From DASXKD01 sp963806145 (lineage in GTDB: Bacteria > Actinomycetota > Actinomycetes > Streptosporangiales > Streptosporangiaceae): DNA of 64,000 nucleotides. Both the position numbers and the translations under genes were made by a program. The stretch covers positions 1 to 64,000 of the forward strand of contig CAWDXD010000046.1 in assembly GCA_963806145.1 (NCBI GenBank). The letters are read 5' to 3'. The notes under the pieces are model-generated. The model saw only the letters and a list, made by a program, of their open reading frames with translations, made no database searches and had not been told where the DNA came from. Shown piece after piece: positions 22,165-32,464 of this stretch (position 1 is the stretch's first letter; each line of letters opens with the position of its first letter).

Positions 22165-22542
22165 TCAGGACTGGCTGGCCGCAGCCGCCTCTCCGGTGCC
22201 GGCGCGGCCCGCGGCGACCGCGGCATCCACGTTCTCGTAGAGCGGCAGCCGGTCGGCGAGCCCGGTGATCCAGAGGGTCTTGGTGTAGCGGTACCGCGCG
22301 CCCGCGAGCGCCAGCGTCCCGCCGGCCGCCGTGACCTGCTTCCAGTGCCCGACGATGACCGCCAGCGAGCCGGTGTCCATGAAGTCCACGGCACTCAGGT
22401 CGATGATGATGTGGTCGTCGTCCCGGCGCACCCCCGCCAGGAACTCGTCGAACCGGCGGCTCGTCACGATGTCGAGTTCGCCGCTGACCGCGACCACCGC
22501 GAACCCGTCCCGCCGCTGTGCCGAGATCCGGATCCCTTCCAC
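22165..22542 (-). CDS. STAS-domain protein (anti-sigma antagonist-like)
   Basis: This is a 125-residue STAS protein: VVAVSGELDIVTSRRFDEFL, then IIIDLSAVDFMDTGSLAVIVGHW, then AGARYRYTKTLWITGLADRLPLY. The usual phosphorylation loop reads D-S-(S/T)-G in RsbV/SpoIIAA; here it is DTGSL, so Thr would have to be the acceptor and the Gly/Ser order is exchanged. The protein may therefore have altered or no phospho-regulation. It starts at GTG 22542. The Ala-rich C-terminus is probably flexible. It lies between a SpoIIE phosphatase and a MEDS-HATPase kinase, giving the three components of a partner switch within 3.7 kb. Confidence 0.8.
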   Translation of the reverse strand: MEGIRISAQRRDGFAVVAVSGELDIVTSRRFDEFLAGVRRDDDHIIIDLSAVDFMDTGSLAVIVGHWKQVTAAGGTLALAGARYRYTKTLWITGLADRLPLYENVDAAVAAGRAGTGEAAAASQS

Positions 22543-22766
22543 CTACACCCCCCGGAAATCGGGCCACGACAGGTGACGACCGCCTCATCGTAATCTCATT
22601 CGGGGCCCGCCGGGAGAATCCGGTTGCATGATCGGCGAACATGGGGGAAGCAGCGTAGGGCAAGGCGTCCGGTTGTGGACTGCGAGGAGGCCATTGTGTC
22701 TGTCCGGGATTGCCCGGCTGCCCGCGCTGACCTGCGTCCAGATACCTGGGAGGTGCGGAGCCGGGC

Positions 22767-23768
22767 ATGAGACCGTTCGGGCCCGCGAGAGACATGACGC
22801 ACCGGCAGGACCCACCCGGCGGTGCGGCAGCCGGCTGGGCCGCTAGCAACGACGGCCTGGACCACCTTGCCTATCTCTACGACGACGAGCGCGACTACCT
22901 GTCACGGTTGTCTATCTTCGTCCACGCCGGCCTGGGCAATGCCGAACCGGTGTTCGTGGCGGTTCCGGACCGCCGGGGCGCCCTCCTGCGCGAGCGCCTG
23001 GGGGCCGAGTCGCCGCTGCTGCGCTACGGCGCCATGGCGGAGACGGGCCGCAACCCGGCGCGGCTGATCCCGGAACTGTATGCGTTCGTCCAGGAACATC
23101 CCGGGCAGCGGGTCCGCTACATCGGCGAATCGATCTGGCCGGGCCGCTCCGACGCGGAGCTGTGCGAGGCCATCAGGCACGAGGCACTCATCAACCTGGC
23201 GTTCGCCACGGCGGCGGTCAGCATCCTGTGCCCCTATGACGTCCGCGGCCTCGGCACCTCGGTGGTCGGCAGAGTGCAGCACACCCACCCGGCCATCCTG
23301 CAGGCCGGGCGGACCCAGCCCGCCACTAGCTATGCCGGGCGGGGCGTGATTCCCGCCGAGTGCGAGGACCCGTTGCCGGGGCCGCCCGCGGACGCCCAGA
23401 CTCTCGGCTACGAGACCAGCCTGCGGCCGGTGCGCGACCTGGTGACCAGCCACGCCACCGCCCTCGGCGTGGAAGCCGACCGGATCACCAACCTGGTGAT
23501 CGCGGCCGGGGAGATCACCGCGAACACCCTGCGCCACACCAGCGCCGGCGGGACGTTCTGGATCTGGCACACCGGCGAGGAAATCATCTGCCAGGTCCGG
23601 GACCAGGGCTGGATCACCGACCCGCTCGCCGGGCGGCAGCGCCACTCACCCGAGGACTCCGGCCACGGCCTGTGGGTGGTCAACCAGGTGTGCGACCTCG
23701 TGGAGATCAGGAGCAGCCAGGCGGCCGGGACCATCATCCGGCTGCATATGCGCCGCGAGGACGCCTGA
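22767..23768 (+). CDS. MEDS-domain HATPase_c anti-sigma regulatory protein, paralogue
   Basis: This is a 333-residue paralogue of 9868-10785 with the same order. The MEDS sensory domain (HLAYLYDDERDYLSRLSIFVHAGL, VRYIGESIWPGRSDAELCE, ILCPYDVRGLG) is followed by an HATPase_c domain (GEITANTLRHTSAGGTF, DQGWITDPLAG, SGHGLWVVNQVCDLVE). The central linker differs between the paralogues, while the ends of both domains are closely conserved. ATG 22767 has GGAG seven bases upstream and is preferred; ATG 22794 is possible. It probably acts as the kinase or anti-sigma part of a switch with the divergent STAS and SpoIIE genes. Confidence 0.85.
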   Translation: MRPFGPARDMTHRQDPPGGAAAGWAASNDGLDHLAYLYDDERDYLSRLSIFVHAGLGNAEPVFVAVPDRRGALLRERLGAESPLLRYGAMAETGRNPARLIPELYAFVQEHPGQRVRYIGESIWPGRSDAELCEAIRHEALINLAFATAAVSILCPYDVRGLGTSVVGRVQHTHPAILQAGRTQPATSYAGRGVIPAECEDPLPGPPADAQTLGYETSLRPVRDLVTSHATALGVEADRITNLVIAAGEITANTLRHTSAGGTFWIWHTGEEIICQVRDQGWITDPLAGRQRHSPEDSGHGLWVVNQVCDLVEIRSSQAAGTIIRLHMRREDA

Positions 23769-23831
23769 GCCCACGGCAGGCAGCGTCTGGGTGGTCGAGC
23801 CACCTGCCGCGGGCGGTCGGCAGGCCGGTGG

Positions 23832-24566
23832 TTACCGGGCCGGGCCGGTCCGGGGCGCGGGCACGACAGGCTCGGAATCCGCGTCGGCGGCACCGGGCGC
23901 ACCTGCCCCGGCTGGCCGCGCGTCGGTCGGCAGGCCCTCGTCCGGCACCGAATCCGCCGGCGGCGTCTCGGCCGGACGCGTAGCGGCCGCCTCCGCGTTG
24001 ACCTGCTGGCCCGCGGCGGCGGGTGCGGTGCCGACTCCCTCTGGCTGGCCAAGCAGGTCGCCGAACAGCGCCCGGTAATGCAGCATCGCGAGGCGCAGGT
24101 CCTCGGTGGAGGCGGCGCCTTCCTCGGCCTGCCGGCTGACCTGATTCGCCGCACGGTAGTGATCCAGCGTGTTCGCGTGCTCCACCGACAGGTCCGCGAG
24201 GATCTGGTCGTAGTCCTCGGTCGGGTAGCCACGGTCCTTCATCACGGATGTGACGAGCATGCCCGCCTGGGCGACCGCCTGCTCCGGCTGATCCACGAAC
24301 CGCTCCTGAATGGCGGCCCACTCTCCGGCGTACTTGACCCGGACCGTCTCGTCCAGGGGATGGATGTCGAGGCTGCGGACCCGCCGTTCACGCTCCGCGA
24401 GCTCGGAGTCGGCCTTGCGGTGGCTGTGCGTCTCGCCTACCACACGGTCGTACTCCGGGCCGAAACGCTGCTGGAGCTTGCGGCGGCGCGCCACCGACAT
24501 CAGGCCGATGACCAGAACCACCACGACAACGGCCACGATGATGCCTACGATCGCTCCGGCTGACAT
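23832..24566 (-). CDS. Membrane-anchored protein with conserved helical domain, unknown
   Basis: This is a 244-residue protein starting at ATG 24566 behind AGGAGGG. Residues 4-27 are a single transmembrane helix (GAIVGIIVAVVVVVLVIGL), followed by a basic stop-transfer RRRKLQQRFGPEYDRVV, so the bulk faces the cytoplasm. Residues 40-160 form a charged helical domain (ELAERERRVRSLDIHPL, WAAIQERFVDQPEQAVAQAG, VMKDRGYPTEDYDQILADLSVEHANTLDHYRAA) widely seen in actinobacteria. A disordered Ala/Pro tail follows. The domain core is related to that at 11674-12546. No enzymatic motif is present, and its role is unknown. Confidence 0.75.
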   Translation of the reverse strand: MSAGAIVGIIVAVVVVVLVIGLMSVARRRKLQQRFGPEYDRVVGETHSHRKADSELAERERRVRSLDIHPLDETVRVKYAGEWAAIQERFVDQPEQAVAQAGMLVTSVMKDRGYPTEDYDQILADLSVEHANTLDHYRAANQVSRQAEEGAASTEDLRLAMLHYRALFGDLLGQPEGVGTAPAAAGQQVNAEAAATRPAETPPADSVPDEGLPTDARPAGAGAPGAADADSEPVVPAPRTGPAR

Positions 24567-24648
24567 AGGACCCTCCTGTTGACGGGGTTCGGTATCGCAA
24601 CCGACTGCCCCCATCGGGCGCATCCAAACCCGGGCCCGGCTCCCCTGG

Positions 24649-26232
24649 TCAGAACCTGCCTGCGCGGCGCCAGGACAGCGGCCGCCCGTCCGGGTCATAG
24701 ACCAGCCGGTACGGCACGGACGCCCATGCCCTGGTCCAAGTGGACAGCTGTGGGGCAGGGTAGCAGCGGAGCTGCCCGGGCGGCCGTGGCCCGCGCCGCC
24801 CGCCCGCGTGCCAGGCATCGAGGGCCCGCACGGCGCGCCGGAACGCCGCGAAGGCACCTGCCCCGGTGTCCTCCGCGCCCCCGGCCGCGGCACCGAGATG
24901 CTCGCGGGCCAGGGCGACGCGCAGTGCCCGCGGATACGGCCCGGCGCCCGTGGGCATCGTCGCGGCGCCCGGTGCCCCGGCCTCGTCGATGACCGCGCAG
25001 CTCAGCTCCGAGTCGTGGGTCCACGAGCGCCGGTTGAAGTTGTCCGAGCCGACGATGGCCCAGGTGTCGTCGATCACGCACACCTTGGCGTGCACGTAGA
25101 TCGGCACGCCCGCCTCGTTCTCCGGGCTATACACCGCCACCCGGTCGCCCCCGGCCGCCCGCAGCGTCTCCAGCGCGGCGACCCGACCGAGCAGGTTCGG
25201 CGGCAGCGACAGCTTGCCGTCCTGGTCGGGGAAGGCGGGCAGCACGGCGATCAGATGCAGCGCCGGGTTGGCAGACAGGGCTCTGGCCAGCACGTCCGCG
25301 ACCATGCTGGACCACAAATACTGGTCTTCCAGGTAGATAAGGGACCGCGCGCGCGGCAGCACCTTGAGGTAGGCGCGGGCGATGCTGCGTTCCCCCTGCG
25401 GCGCGAAACTGTAGCCGCGCCGCCGGTAAGGGTAGGTGCGCAGCACCTGGACCGCGTGCTGGCCGCGCCGGGGCGGATCCGGCTGCTGCGGCGGGAGCCG
25501 CCTGGCGTCGTCATCCACATGGCCGAGCAGGTCGTGGATCCGGGCCAGCGGGTTGCGGGTGAGCGGGGCCGGGTCCTCCCAGCGCTCCCGGAACACGGTC
25601 TCCAGATCGCCCACCGCGGGCCCGGAGATCATCAACTGGATGTCGTGCCACGGCGGCCGGTGGCCGTACACGGCGGCCATTGGCTGGCGCTGCGGGTCGC
25701 CGTGGTGTGCCGCGTCGTCGCGGCGGCTGTGGCACAGGTCGATGCCGCCGATGAAGGCCACGTCCTTGTCCGGGCGGCCGCCGTGCCGCAGCACCACGAG
25801 CTTCATGTGGTGCGACCCTCCGGGGCGTACCCGCATGTCCAGCAGGCACTGGCCGCCGGCGGCGTCGACCTCCTCGCCCAGGTGCCGGTTCTCCTGCCCG
25901 CTGAACTGGAGCCCGTCCAGGTGCGACCGCCAGACCAGGCCGCGGACGAGGACGCCGCGCCGGGCCGCCGCGCCGAACGCGGCCGCCACCTCCGGGCCCG
26001 GGTCCGCCAGCCGTTGGTCGGGGTCTCCGCGCCAGTCGGTGAACAGCAGCAGGTCCCCGGCCCGCAGGTCGCCGACCCGGGACAACAACTCGGCGAAGTA
26101 GGGCTTGCCGTGGATGAGCGGGCGGACCTCGTTGCCCGTGGTCCACGCCGCCCCGTCCGGGTGCCTGCTGTCCAGCCGCGTCGCCGGGTTACCCCGCTGC
26201 GCGGCGGTCAGGAACCAGTCATCGAGTGGCAC
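24649..26232 (-). CDS. Phospholipase D family protein
   Basis: This is a 527-residue protein with the two HKD motifs of the phospholipase D superfamily: SHHMKLVVLRHGGRPDKD (~142) and VHAKVCVIDDTWAIVGSDNFNRRSW (~378). These give the paired His/Lys active site for phosphodiester cleavage or transphosphatidylation. It has no signal peptide, so it would act at the inner face of the membrane or on cytoplasmic substrates. The start is GTG 26232. Cardiolipin synthase is less likely because the N-terminal membrane helices are missing. The substrate is not determinable. It stands alone between two differently regulated units. Confidence 0.85.
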   Translation of the reverse strand: MPLDDWFLTAAQRGNPATRLDSRHPDGAAWTTGNEVRPLIHGKPYFAELLSRVGDLRAGDLLLFTDWRGDPDQRLADPGPEVAAAFGAAARRGVLVRGLVWRSHLDGLQFSGQENRHLGEEVDAAGGQCLLDMRVRPGGSHHMKLVVLRHGGRPDKDVAFIGGIDLCHSRRDDAAHHGDPQRQPMAAVYGHRPPWHDIQLMISGPAVGDLETVFRERWEDPAPLTRNPLARIHDLLGHVDDDARRLPPQQPDPPRRGQHAVQVLRTYPYRRRGYSFAPQGERSIARAYLKVLPRARSLIYLEDQYLWSSMVADVLARALSANPALHLIAVLPAFPDQDGKLSLPPNLLGRVAALETLRAAGGDRVAVYSPENEAGVPIYVHAKVCVIDDTWAIVGSDNFNRRSWTHDSELSCAVIDEAGAPGAATMPTGAGPYPRALRVALAREHLGAAAGGAEDTGAGAFAAFRRAVRALDAWHAGGRRGPRPPGQLRCYPAPQLSTWTRAWASVPYRLVYDPDGRPLSWRRAGRF

Positions 26233-26312
26233 GCACTGCCGCTACCCCGAAATGTCCCGGGCATCCGCGGATTCGCTGGCCAGCCACGGCAGCCGGGCTG
26301 GTCCGGAACTCC

Positions 26313-26748
26313 TCAGCGAGGCAGTTCCACCACGGTGATGAAGAAGTTGTCGATCTGCTGGATCACTTCCATGAACCGCTCGAAGTCCACAGGCTTGCTG
26401 ACATACGCGTTGGCGTGCAGGGCGTAGCTGCGCAGGATGTCCTCGTCGGCCTGGGACGTGGTCAGGATCACCACGGGGATGACCCGCAGCCGCGGATCTT
26501 CCTTCAGTTCGGCGAGCACTTCCAGGCCGTCCCGGCGGGGCAGATTGAGGTCGAGCAGAATGAGGCCCGGCCGCGGTGCGCTGGCGTACTCGCCGGTCTG
26601 GTGCAGGAATTGCAGTGCCTGCTCGCCGTCGTTTACCACGTGCAACTGGTTGCGTATCCGGTGATGCTCGAACGCCTCCCGGGTCATCAGCACATCGCCA
26701 GGATCGTCCTCGACCAGCAGTACGTCGACCACCTTGGTACTGCCGCCG

Positions 26749-26762
<14 letters not shown>
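26313..26762 (-). CDS. Single-domain response regulator (Rcp1-like)
   Basis: This is a 149-residue receiver with no output domain. It has the acidic pair VEDDPGD, phosphoacceptor Asp in LLDLNLPRRDG, Thr in VILTTSQAD and Lys in VSKPVDF. Insertions such as RLRVIPVVILTTS and the overall length are typical of Rcp1/CheY-like partners of phytochrome-type or CHASE kinases. Its start overlaps the end of the upstream histidine kinase gene by 14 bp, so the kinase is almost certainly its phosphodonor. Output could be by protein-protein contact, for example with the REC-SpoIIE protein of the same operon. Confidence 0.88.
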
Positions 26763-28841
<2,079 letters not shown>

Positions 28842-28845
<4 letters not shown>

Positions 28846-30074
28846 GTGCCGACCACGGCGGGAAATCCGAGGGCGAGCACGGCCAGATCGTCGTCCAGGT
28901 CCCCGCCGTTGAGTTCACGCACCCGGTCGATCAGCATGTCCAGCAGGCGCTCGTCCCGCGGCTGGCGTTCCCACTGTCCCGCGGGGAGCGCGGCCCGCAG
29001 GTACGCCTCGATGATCTCGGTCAGCCCGTCGCTGCCGAGCCGCTCCGGGCCGGCGCCGATCCGCCCCTCGATCAGCCCGTCGGTGTACATGAGCAGGGTC
29101 CAGTTGTCCCCCAGGCCAACCTCGCTGACCGGCCAGTCCTCCATGTGCGCGATGCCCGGGGGCGCACTGACCGGGGCCCTCAGCTCGCTCACCCCGCCCA
29201 GGGTGAGCAGCAGCGGCGGCGGGTGGCCCGCCAGGTGCAGCCGCGCGTGCGCCCGGTCCGGCGCGACCGACATCGCGCACAGCGTGGTGAACAGCCGCTC
29301 CTCGTGCCGCTCGTGCTCAAGCACCTGCTGGACCGCGGACAGCACCTCGGCCATCGGCCGGCCGGCCAGCACCATGGTCCGCCACGCGACACGCAGGCAC
29401 ACGCCGAGCGCGGCCTCTTCCGGGCCGCGGCCGCAGACGTCGCCGATCACCACGTGCACCCAGCCATCGGCGGCCTCGACCAGGTCGAAGAAGTCCCCGC
29501 CGAGCAGCATCTGGCCACCGCCGGGGCGGTATCGCGTGGCGACGGTCAGCCGGGAGTCGGCCAGCAGCGGGGATGGCAGCAGGCCACGCTCCAGCCGGGC
29601 GTTCTCCCGCGCATAGATCTGCGCCTCGCGCAACTGCTGCTGGATCTCCTCGAACCGGCGGCGCTCCACCGCGTAACGGATGACCCGGTTCAGCAGCGCC
29701 CCGTCCACCTGGCCCTTGACCAGGTAATCCTGCGCGCCCGCGCGGACCGCCTCGGCGCCGAGATGCTCGTCGGCCAGCCCGGTCAGCACAACCACGGCGA
29801 CCTGGGGCACGTTCTCCTGGAGCCAGTGCACGCCCTGCAACTGGTGCGCATCGGGAAGGTCAAGGTCGAGCAGCACGCAGGCTGCCGCGGGCAGCAGTGG
29901 CTTTGCCTCGGTGATCGACCGCACCCGGTCAAGGACGACCGGGGCGCCCGCTTCCACCAGGTATTCCTGGACGAGAAGGGCGTCCCCATCGTCGTCCTCG
30001 ATGAGCAGCACCTGCACCTGGCCGGGAACGGCAGCGGGGGCCGGGACCCTGGCCTGCGCGGCGTCCCGAGTCAC
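28842..30074 (-). CDS. Receiver-SpoIIE (PP2C) phosphatase, response-regulator type
   Basis: This is a 410-residue protein. The receiver domain is at ~20-135 (LLIEDDDGDALL, LLDLDLPDAHQLQG with the phospho-Asp, VVLTGLADE, YLVKGQ). A short coiled linker follows (RRRFEEIQQQLREAQIYARENARLERGLLP), and then the SpoIIE/PP2C phosphatase domain (LLGGDFFDLVE, VIGDVCGRGPEEAALG, LAGHPPPLLL, LMYTDGLIEGR, LDDDLAVLALG). Phosphorylation of the receiver would switch phosphatase activity on a STAS partner, as in RsbP/HsbR-like systems. It is the first gene of a three-gene operon with its presumed kinase (ATGA overlap) and a single-domain regulator. The start is GTG 30074. Confidence 0.88.
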
Positions 30075-30395
30075 CGTCCGGCCCTGTTCATGGCTTTCGT
30101 GGGCGTTCCATTCCTAACTGGCAAGCTGTGCGGTTGAGTAAGCATAGTTGGCCCCGTGCCCCGGTCACCGGGTACCTGGATAACGGTGTTACGACGTTCT
30201 GCCAGCGGCTGACCTGCGCGCCTGGGCCGGGTGGGGGCGGCCTGCTGGCATTCCCCCATTCGCCCTGCTCATGGCCTGTTCATCGGGCTACCGATGAGCT
30301 TCGCCCGCGGGCAGCGTTACATCGGTAAGCGACGGGCTGATGCCGCTGCCGTGCCCTGCGCGGCCCGGCAGGCCCCGGCACGAGGAGGGTTCGCC
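30075..30395. other. 321-bp divergent intergenic region
   Basis: This region separates the REC-phosphatase/kinase operon (minus strand) from the VOC-sigG pair (plus strand) and must contain both promoters. I see no gene. The only structured element I find is a 7-bp-arm dyad at 30280-30297. No confident -35/-10 pair is visible. Confidence 0.6.
30280..30297. promoter_or_regulatory. Dyad TCATCGG-N4-CCGATGA upstream of VOC-sigG
   Basis: Perfect 7-bp inverted arms with a 4-nt spacer lie 98 bp upstream of the VOC start codon; an extra half-site ACATCGG occurs at about 30319-30325. It could be an operator for the VOC-sigG pair or a hairpin in its leader. No known consensus was recognised. Confidence 0.4.
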
Positions 30396-30818
30396 ATGGA
30401 TTTCAAGCTTGAGCTGGTCCTGGTCCCGGTCACGGACGTGGACCGCGCCAAGTCGTTCTACACCGAGCAGGCCGGCTTCGGCCTGGATGTCGACACCCCG
30501 GTGGGCACAGACATGCGGGTCGTCCAGGTGACGCCGCCCGGTTCGGCGTGTTCGGTGGGGTTCGGCGTGGGCATCACGTCCGCCCCGCCGGGCTCGGCGC
30601 AGGGCCTGCACCTGGTCGTCTCCGATATCGTGGCCGCACGCGCTGACCTCGTGAAGCGCGGGGTCAAAGTCAGCGAGGTCAGGCACCTGGAGTCCGGCAC
30701 CTGGGTACCTGGCCCGGACCCGCGGCGTGCGAACTACGAGTCGTTTGCCGACTTCGCCGACCCGGACGGGAACGTGTGGGTGCTGCAAGAGGTGAACCGA
30801 GCCGAGCCGGCCGCGTGA
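30396..30818 (+). CDS. VOC (glyoxalase/bleomycin-resistance-like) protein
   Basis: This is a 140-residue vicinal-oxygen-chelate fold protein: LVLVPVTDVDRAKSFYTEQAGFGLDVDT at the start of the first beta-alpha-beta-beta-beta unit, and FADFADPDGNVWVLQEV at the end of the second. GAGGAGG upstream fixes ATG 30396. The stop codon overlaps the GTG of the SigG-type sigma factor gene (GTGA), so the two are translationally coupled. It may bind a ligand or detoxify a small electrophile as part of the sigma factor's response. It is paralogous to 38621-39025. Confidence 0.85.
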   Translation: MDFKLELVLVPVTDVDRAKSFYTEQAGFGLDVDTPVGTDMRVVQVTPPGSACSVGFGVGITSAPPGSAQGLHLVVSDIVAARADLVKRGVKVSEVRHLESGTWVPGPDPRRANYESFADFADPDGNVWVLQEVNRAEPAA

Positions 30819-31951
30819 CGGAGGCTGATCGCGTGCGAGGCCAGGAAGCCCCAGAGCGGAGCCGGGAGTCGGCGGCGGCCGGGGAACTGGTGACAGCCGG
30901 GGAGCTGCTTGCCGGGGAACGGGTGGCTGGGGAACGGGTGGCTGAGGAACCGGTGGCGGCCGGAGAACTGGAGGCCGCGGCGATCGCGGGTGACCAATCC
31001 GCGTTCGCCGCCCTCACCCAGCGATACCGGCGCGAACTGCACGTGCACTGCTACCGCATGCTCGCGTCATTCGACGATGCCGAGGACGCTGTGCAGGAGA
31101 CCTTCCTGCGGGCCTGGCGCGGCCGGGACGGTTTTACCGGCGGCACGATGTTCCGCGCCTGGCTGTACCGCATCGCCACCAACGTGTGCCTGGACCTGCT
31201 CCGCCGCCGCGCACACCGGGCCAGCGTGCTGCGGTCGTTCGCCGAGGTGCCCTGGCTCCAGCCGTACCCGGACCGGCTCCTTGACGAGGCAGCCGCCCCC
31301 GGCGAGCAACCCGACGCGACCGCGATCGAGCGGGAGACCATCGAGCTGGCGTTCGTGGCCGCACTCCAGGTCCTGCCGCCGCGGCAGCGCGCCGCGCTGA
31401 TCGCCCGCGATGTGCTGGGCTGGCCCGCCAGCCAGACCGCGGCGCTGCTGGAAATGAGCGTGGCGGCGGCGAACAGCGCCCTGCAGCGGGCCCGCGCCAC
31501 GATGCGCGAGCACCTGCCGGCTCGGCGTTCTGACTGGTCGGGCCGGTCTGCTGGGCAGCTGAGCGACGCCGAACGAGACCTGCTCGGCCAGTTCATCGAC
31601 GCGCACCAGCGCTGCGACGCAGCGGCCGCCGTAGCGATCGCCGCCCAGGACATCCGGGTCACGATGCCGCCGTACCCGCTGTGCTACGACGGGGTCGGCG
31701 CGATCGGGCCGCTCCTGGACCACGCATTCGGGCCGGACCGGGACGGCGACTGGCGGCTCGTGCCGACCGCGGCCAACCGGATGCCAGCGGCAGCCAGCTA
31801 CCTGCGGCGGCCGGGCGACTCGGAGTTCCGCGCCTTCAAGCTCGACGTGCTGCGCACCCGGGGCAGGGCGATCGCCGAGATCACGACGTTCGGGGCCAGC
31901 CTGTTTCCGGCCTTCAGCCTCCCCGACAGCCTCGGGCCTGACACGTCATGA
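30815..31951 (+). CDS. sigG: SigG-type (TIGR02960) ECF sigma factor with SnoaL-like C-terminus
   Basis: This is a 378-residue ECF sigma factor. An unusual N-terminal extension (~50 residues) contains degenerate AGEL/AGER repeats. Region 2 follows (FAALTQRYRRELHVHCYRMLASFDDAEDAVQETFLRAW, FRAWLYRIATNVCLDLLRRR), with the subfamily signature EVPWLQPYPDRLLDE. Region 4 is LPPRQRAALIARDVLGWPASQTAALLEMSVAAANSALQRARATMRE. A C-terminal SnoaL-like domain ends the protein (LLGQFIDAHQRCDAAAAVAIAAQDIRVTMPPYPLCYDG). In this family the C-terminal domain, not a separate anti-sigma, is believed to control activity. GTG 30815 overlaps the VOC stop codon and is therefore favoured over later starts. Confidence 0.87.
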   Translation: MTEADRVRGQEAPERSRESAAAGELVTAGELLAGERVAGERVAEEPVAAGELEAAAIAGDQSAFAALTQRYRRELHVHCYRMLASFDDAEDAVQETFLRAWRGRDGFTGGTMFRAWLYRIATNVCLDLLRRRAHRASVLRSFAEVPWLQPYPDRLLDEAAAPGEQPDATAIERETIELAFVAALQVLPPRQRAALIARDVLGWPASQTAALLEMSVAAANSALQRARATMREHLPARRSDWSGRSAGQLSDAERDLLGQFIDAHQRCDAAAAVAIAAQDIRVTMPPYPLCYDGVGAIGPLLDHAFGPDRDGDWRLVPTAANRMPAAASYLRRPGDSEFRAFKLDVLRTRGRAIAEITTFGASLFPAFSLPDSLGPDTS

Positions 31952-32009
31952 CCACTTGTCATGGTCGTATTTTTATTCGAAATTCCTGCTGTGGCGGGCG
32001 ATTTTGTCA

Positions 32010-32147
32010 GACCTGTTGTGCCGCAAGCACCACGAGGCCAAGCAGGCGCCGGGCTGGCGCCTGGAGCAGTCCCGCCCCGGCATCCTCACCTGGACCACCC
32101 CGGGCGGGCGCAGCTACACCACCAAACCGATCGTCTACCCTGGCTAG
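32010..32147 (+). pseudogene. Remnant of 13E12-type HNH endonuclease, C-terminal tail
   Basis: Downstream of sigG, 45 codons end in a proper stop and match the C-terminus of the actinobacterial DUF222/HNH (REP13E12) family. They carry the zinc/HNH element LLCRKHHEAK followed by APGWRLEQSRPG and LTWTTPGGRSYTT. Nothing upstream in this frame resembles the rest of the family. It is a decayed fragment of a mobile or dispersed gene family and marks a recombination scar. Confidence 0.75.
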
Positions 32148-32185
32148 GCCCCCGGCCCGCCGGACCCAGCCGTGCAAAGCCTGGG

Positions 32186-32215
32186 TGCCGTGCCGTGCCG
32201 TGCCGTGCCGTGCCG
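32186..32215. repeat. Pentanucleotide tandem array (TGCCG)6
   Basis: Six perfect, uninterrupted copies of TGCCG lie inside the 3' part of the broken DUF72 remnant, on the opposite strand to it. Slippage-prone arrays of this size are unusual in this otherwise repeat-poor DNA. The array probably expanded after the gene lost function. Confidence 0.9.
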
Positions 32216-32234
32216 CGGCCAGGGCTGGGCCGCG

Positions 32235-32306
32235 CCCTTCGTGGAACCGCAGATAACCCCGGTCCGCCGTGCGCCACAGCGGCGCCAACGGCCGGCCCAG
32301 CCGGTG
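32235..32306 (-). pseudogene. DUF72 remnant, C-terminal segment
   Basis: On the minus strand this segment reads HRLGRPLAPLWRTADRGYLRFHEG. It matches the region of the intact DUF72 protein at 275-1090 that reads RGHAVTPLWRTAAWGYLRFHEG. Immediately after the match the sequence runs into the TGCCG array and similarity stops. The N-terminal part of the same gene lies at 33450-33562 in the same orientation, with a kinase gene in between. Confidence 0.8.
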
Positions 32307-32464
32307 CACCCAGCCGGAACCCAAGATCACCTGCAACTGGAGCGATTGCCGGGGAGCCTTGCGGGCAGTGGGAGCCTGCTGAGGATCTTTGCTGAGTTGT
32401 GGTGCAGCGGGCCGGCCTGCGCGGCGCAGCTTCGATCTGCGGCGTGGGAAACGGAGGCTATGGC

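Noticed and set aside
32007..32336. Minus-strand frame with ARHGT repeats as a possible repeat peptide gene
   Set aside because: The repeats come from the TGCCG array; only 32235-32306 has homology, to DUF72.
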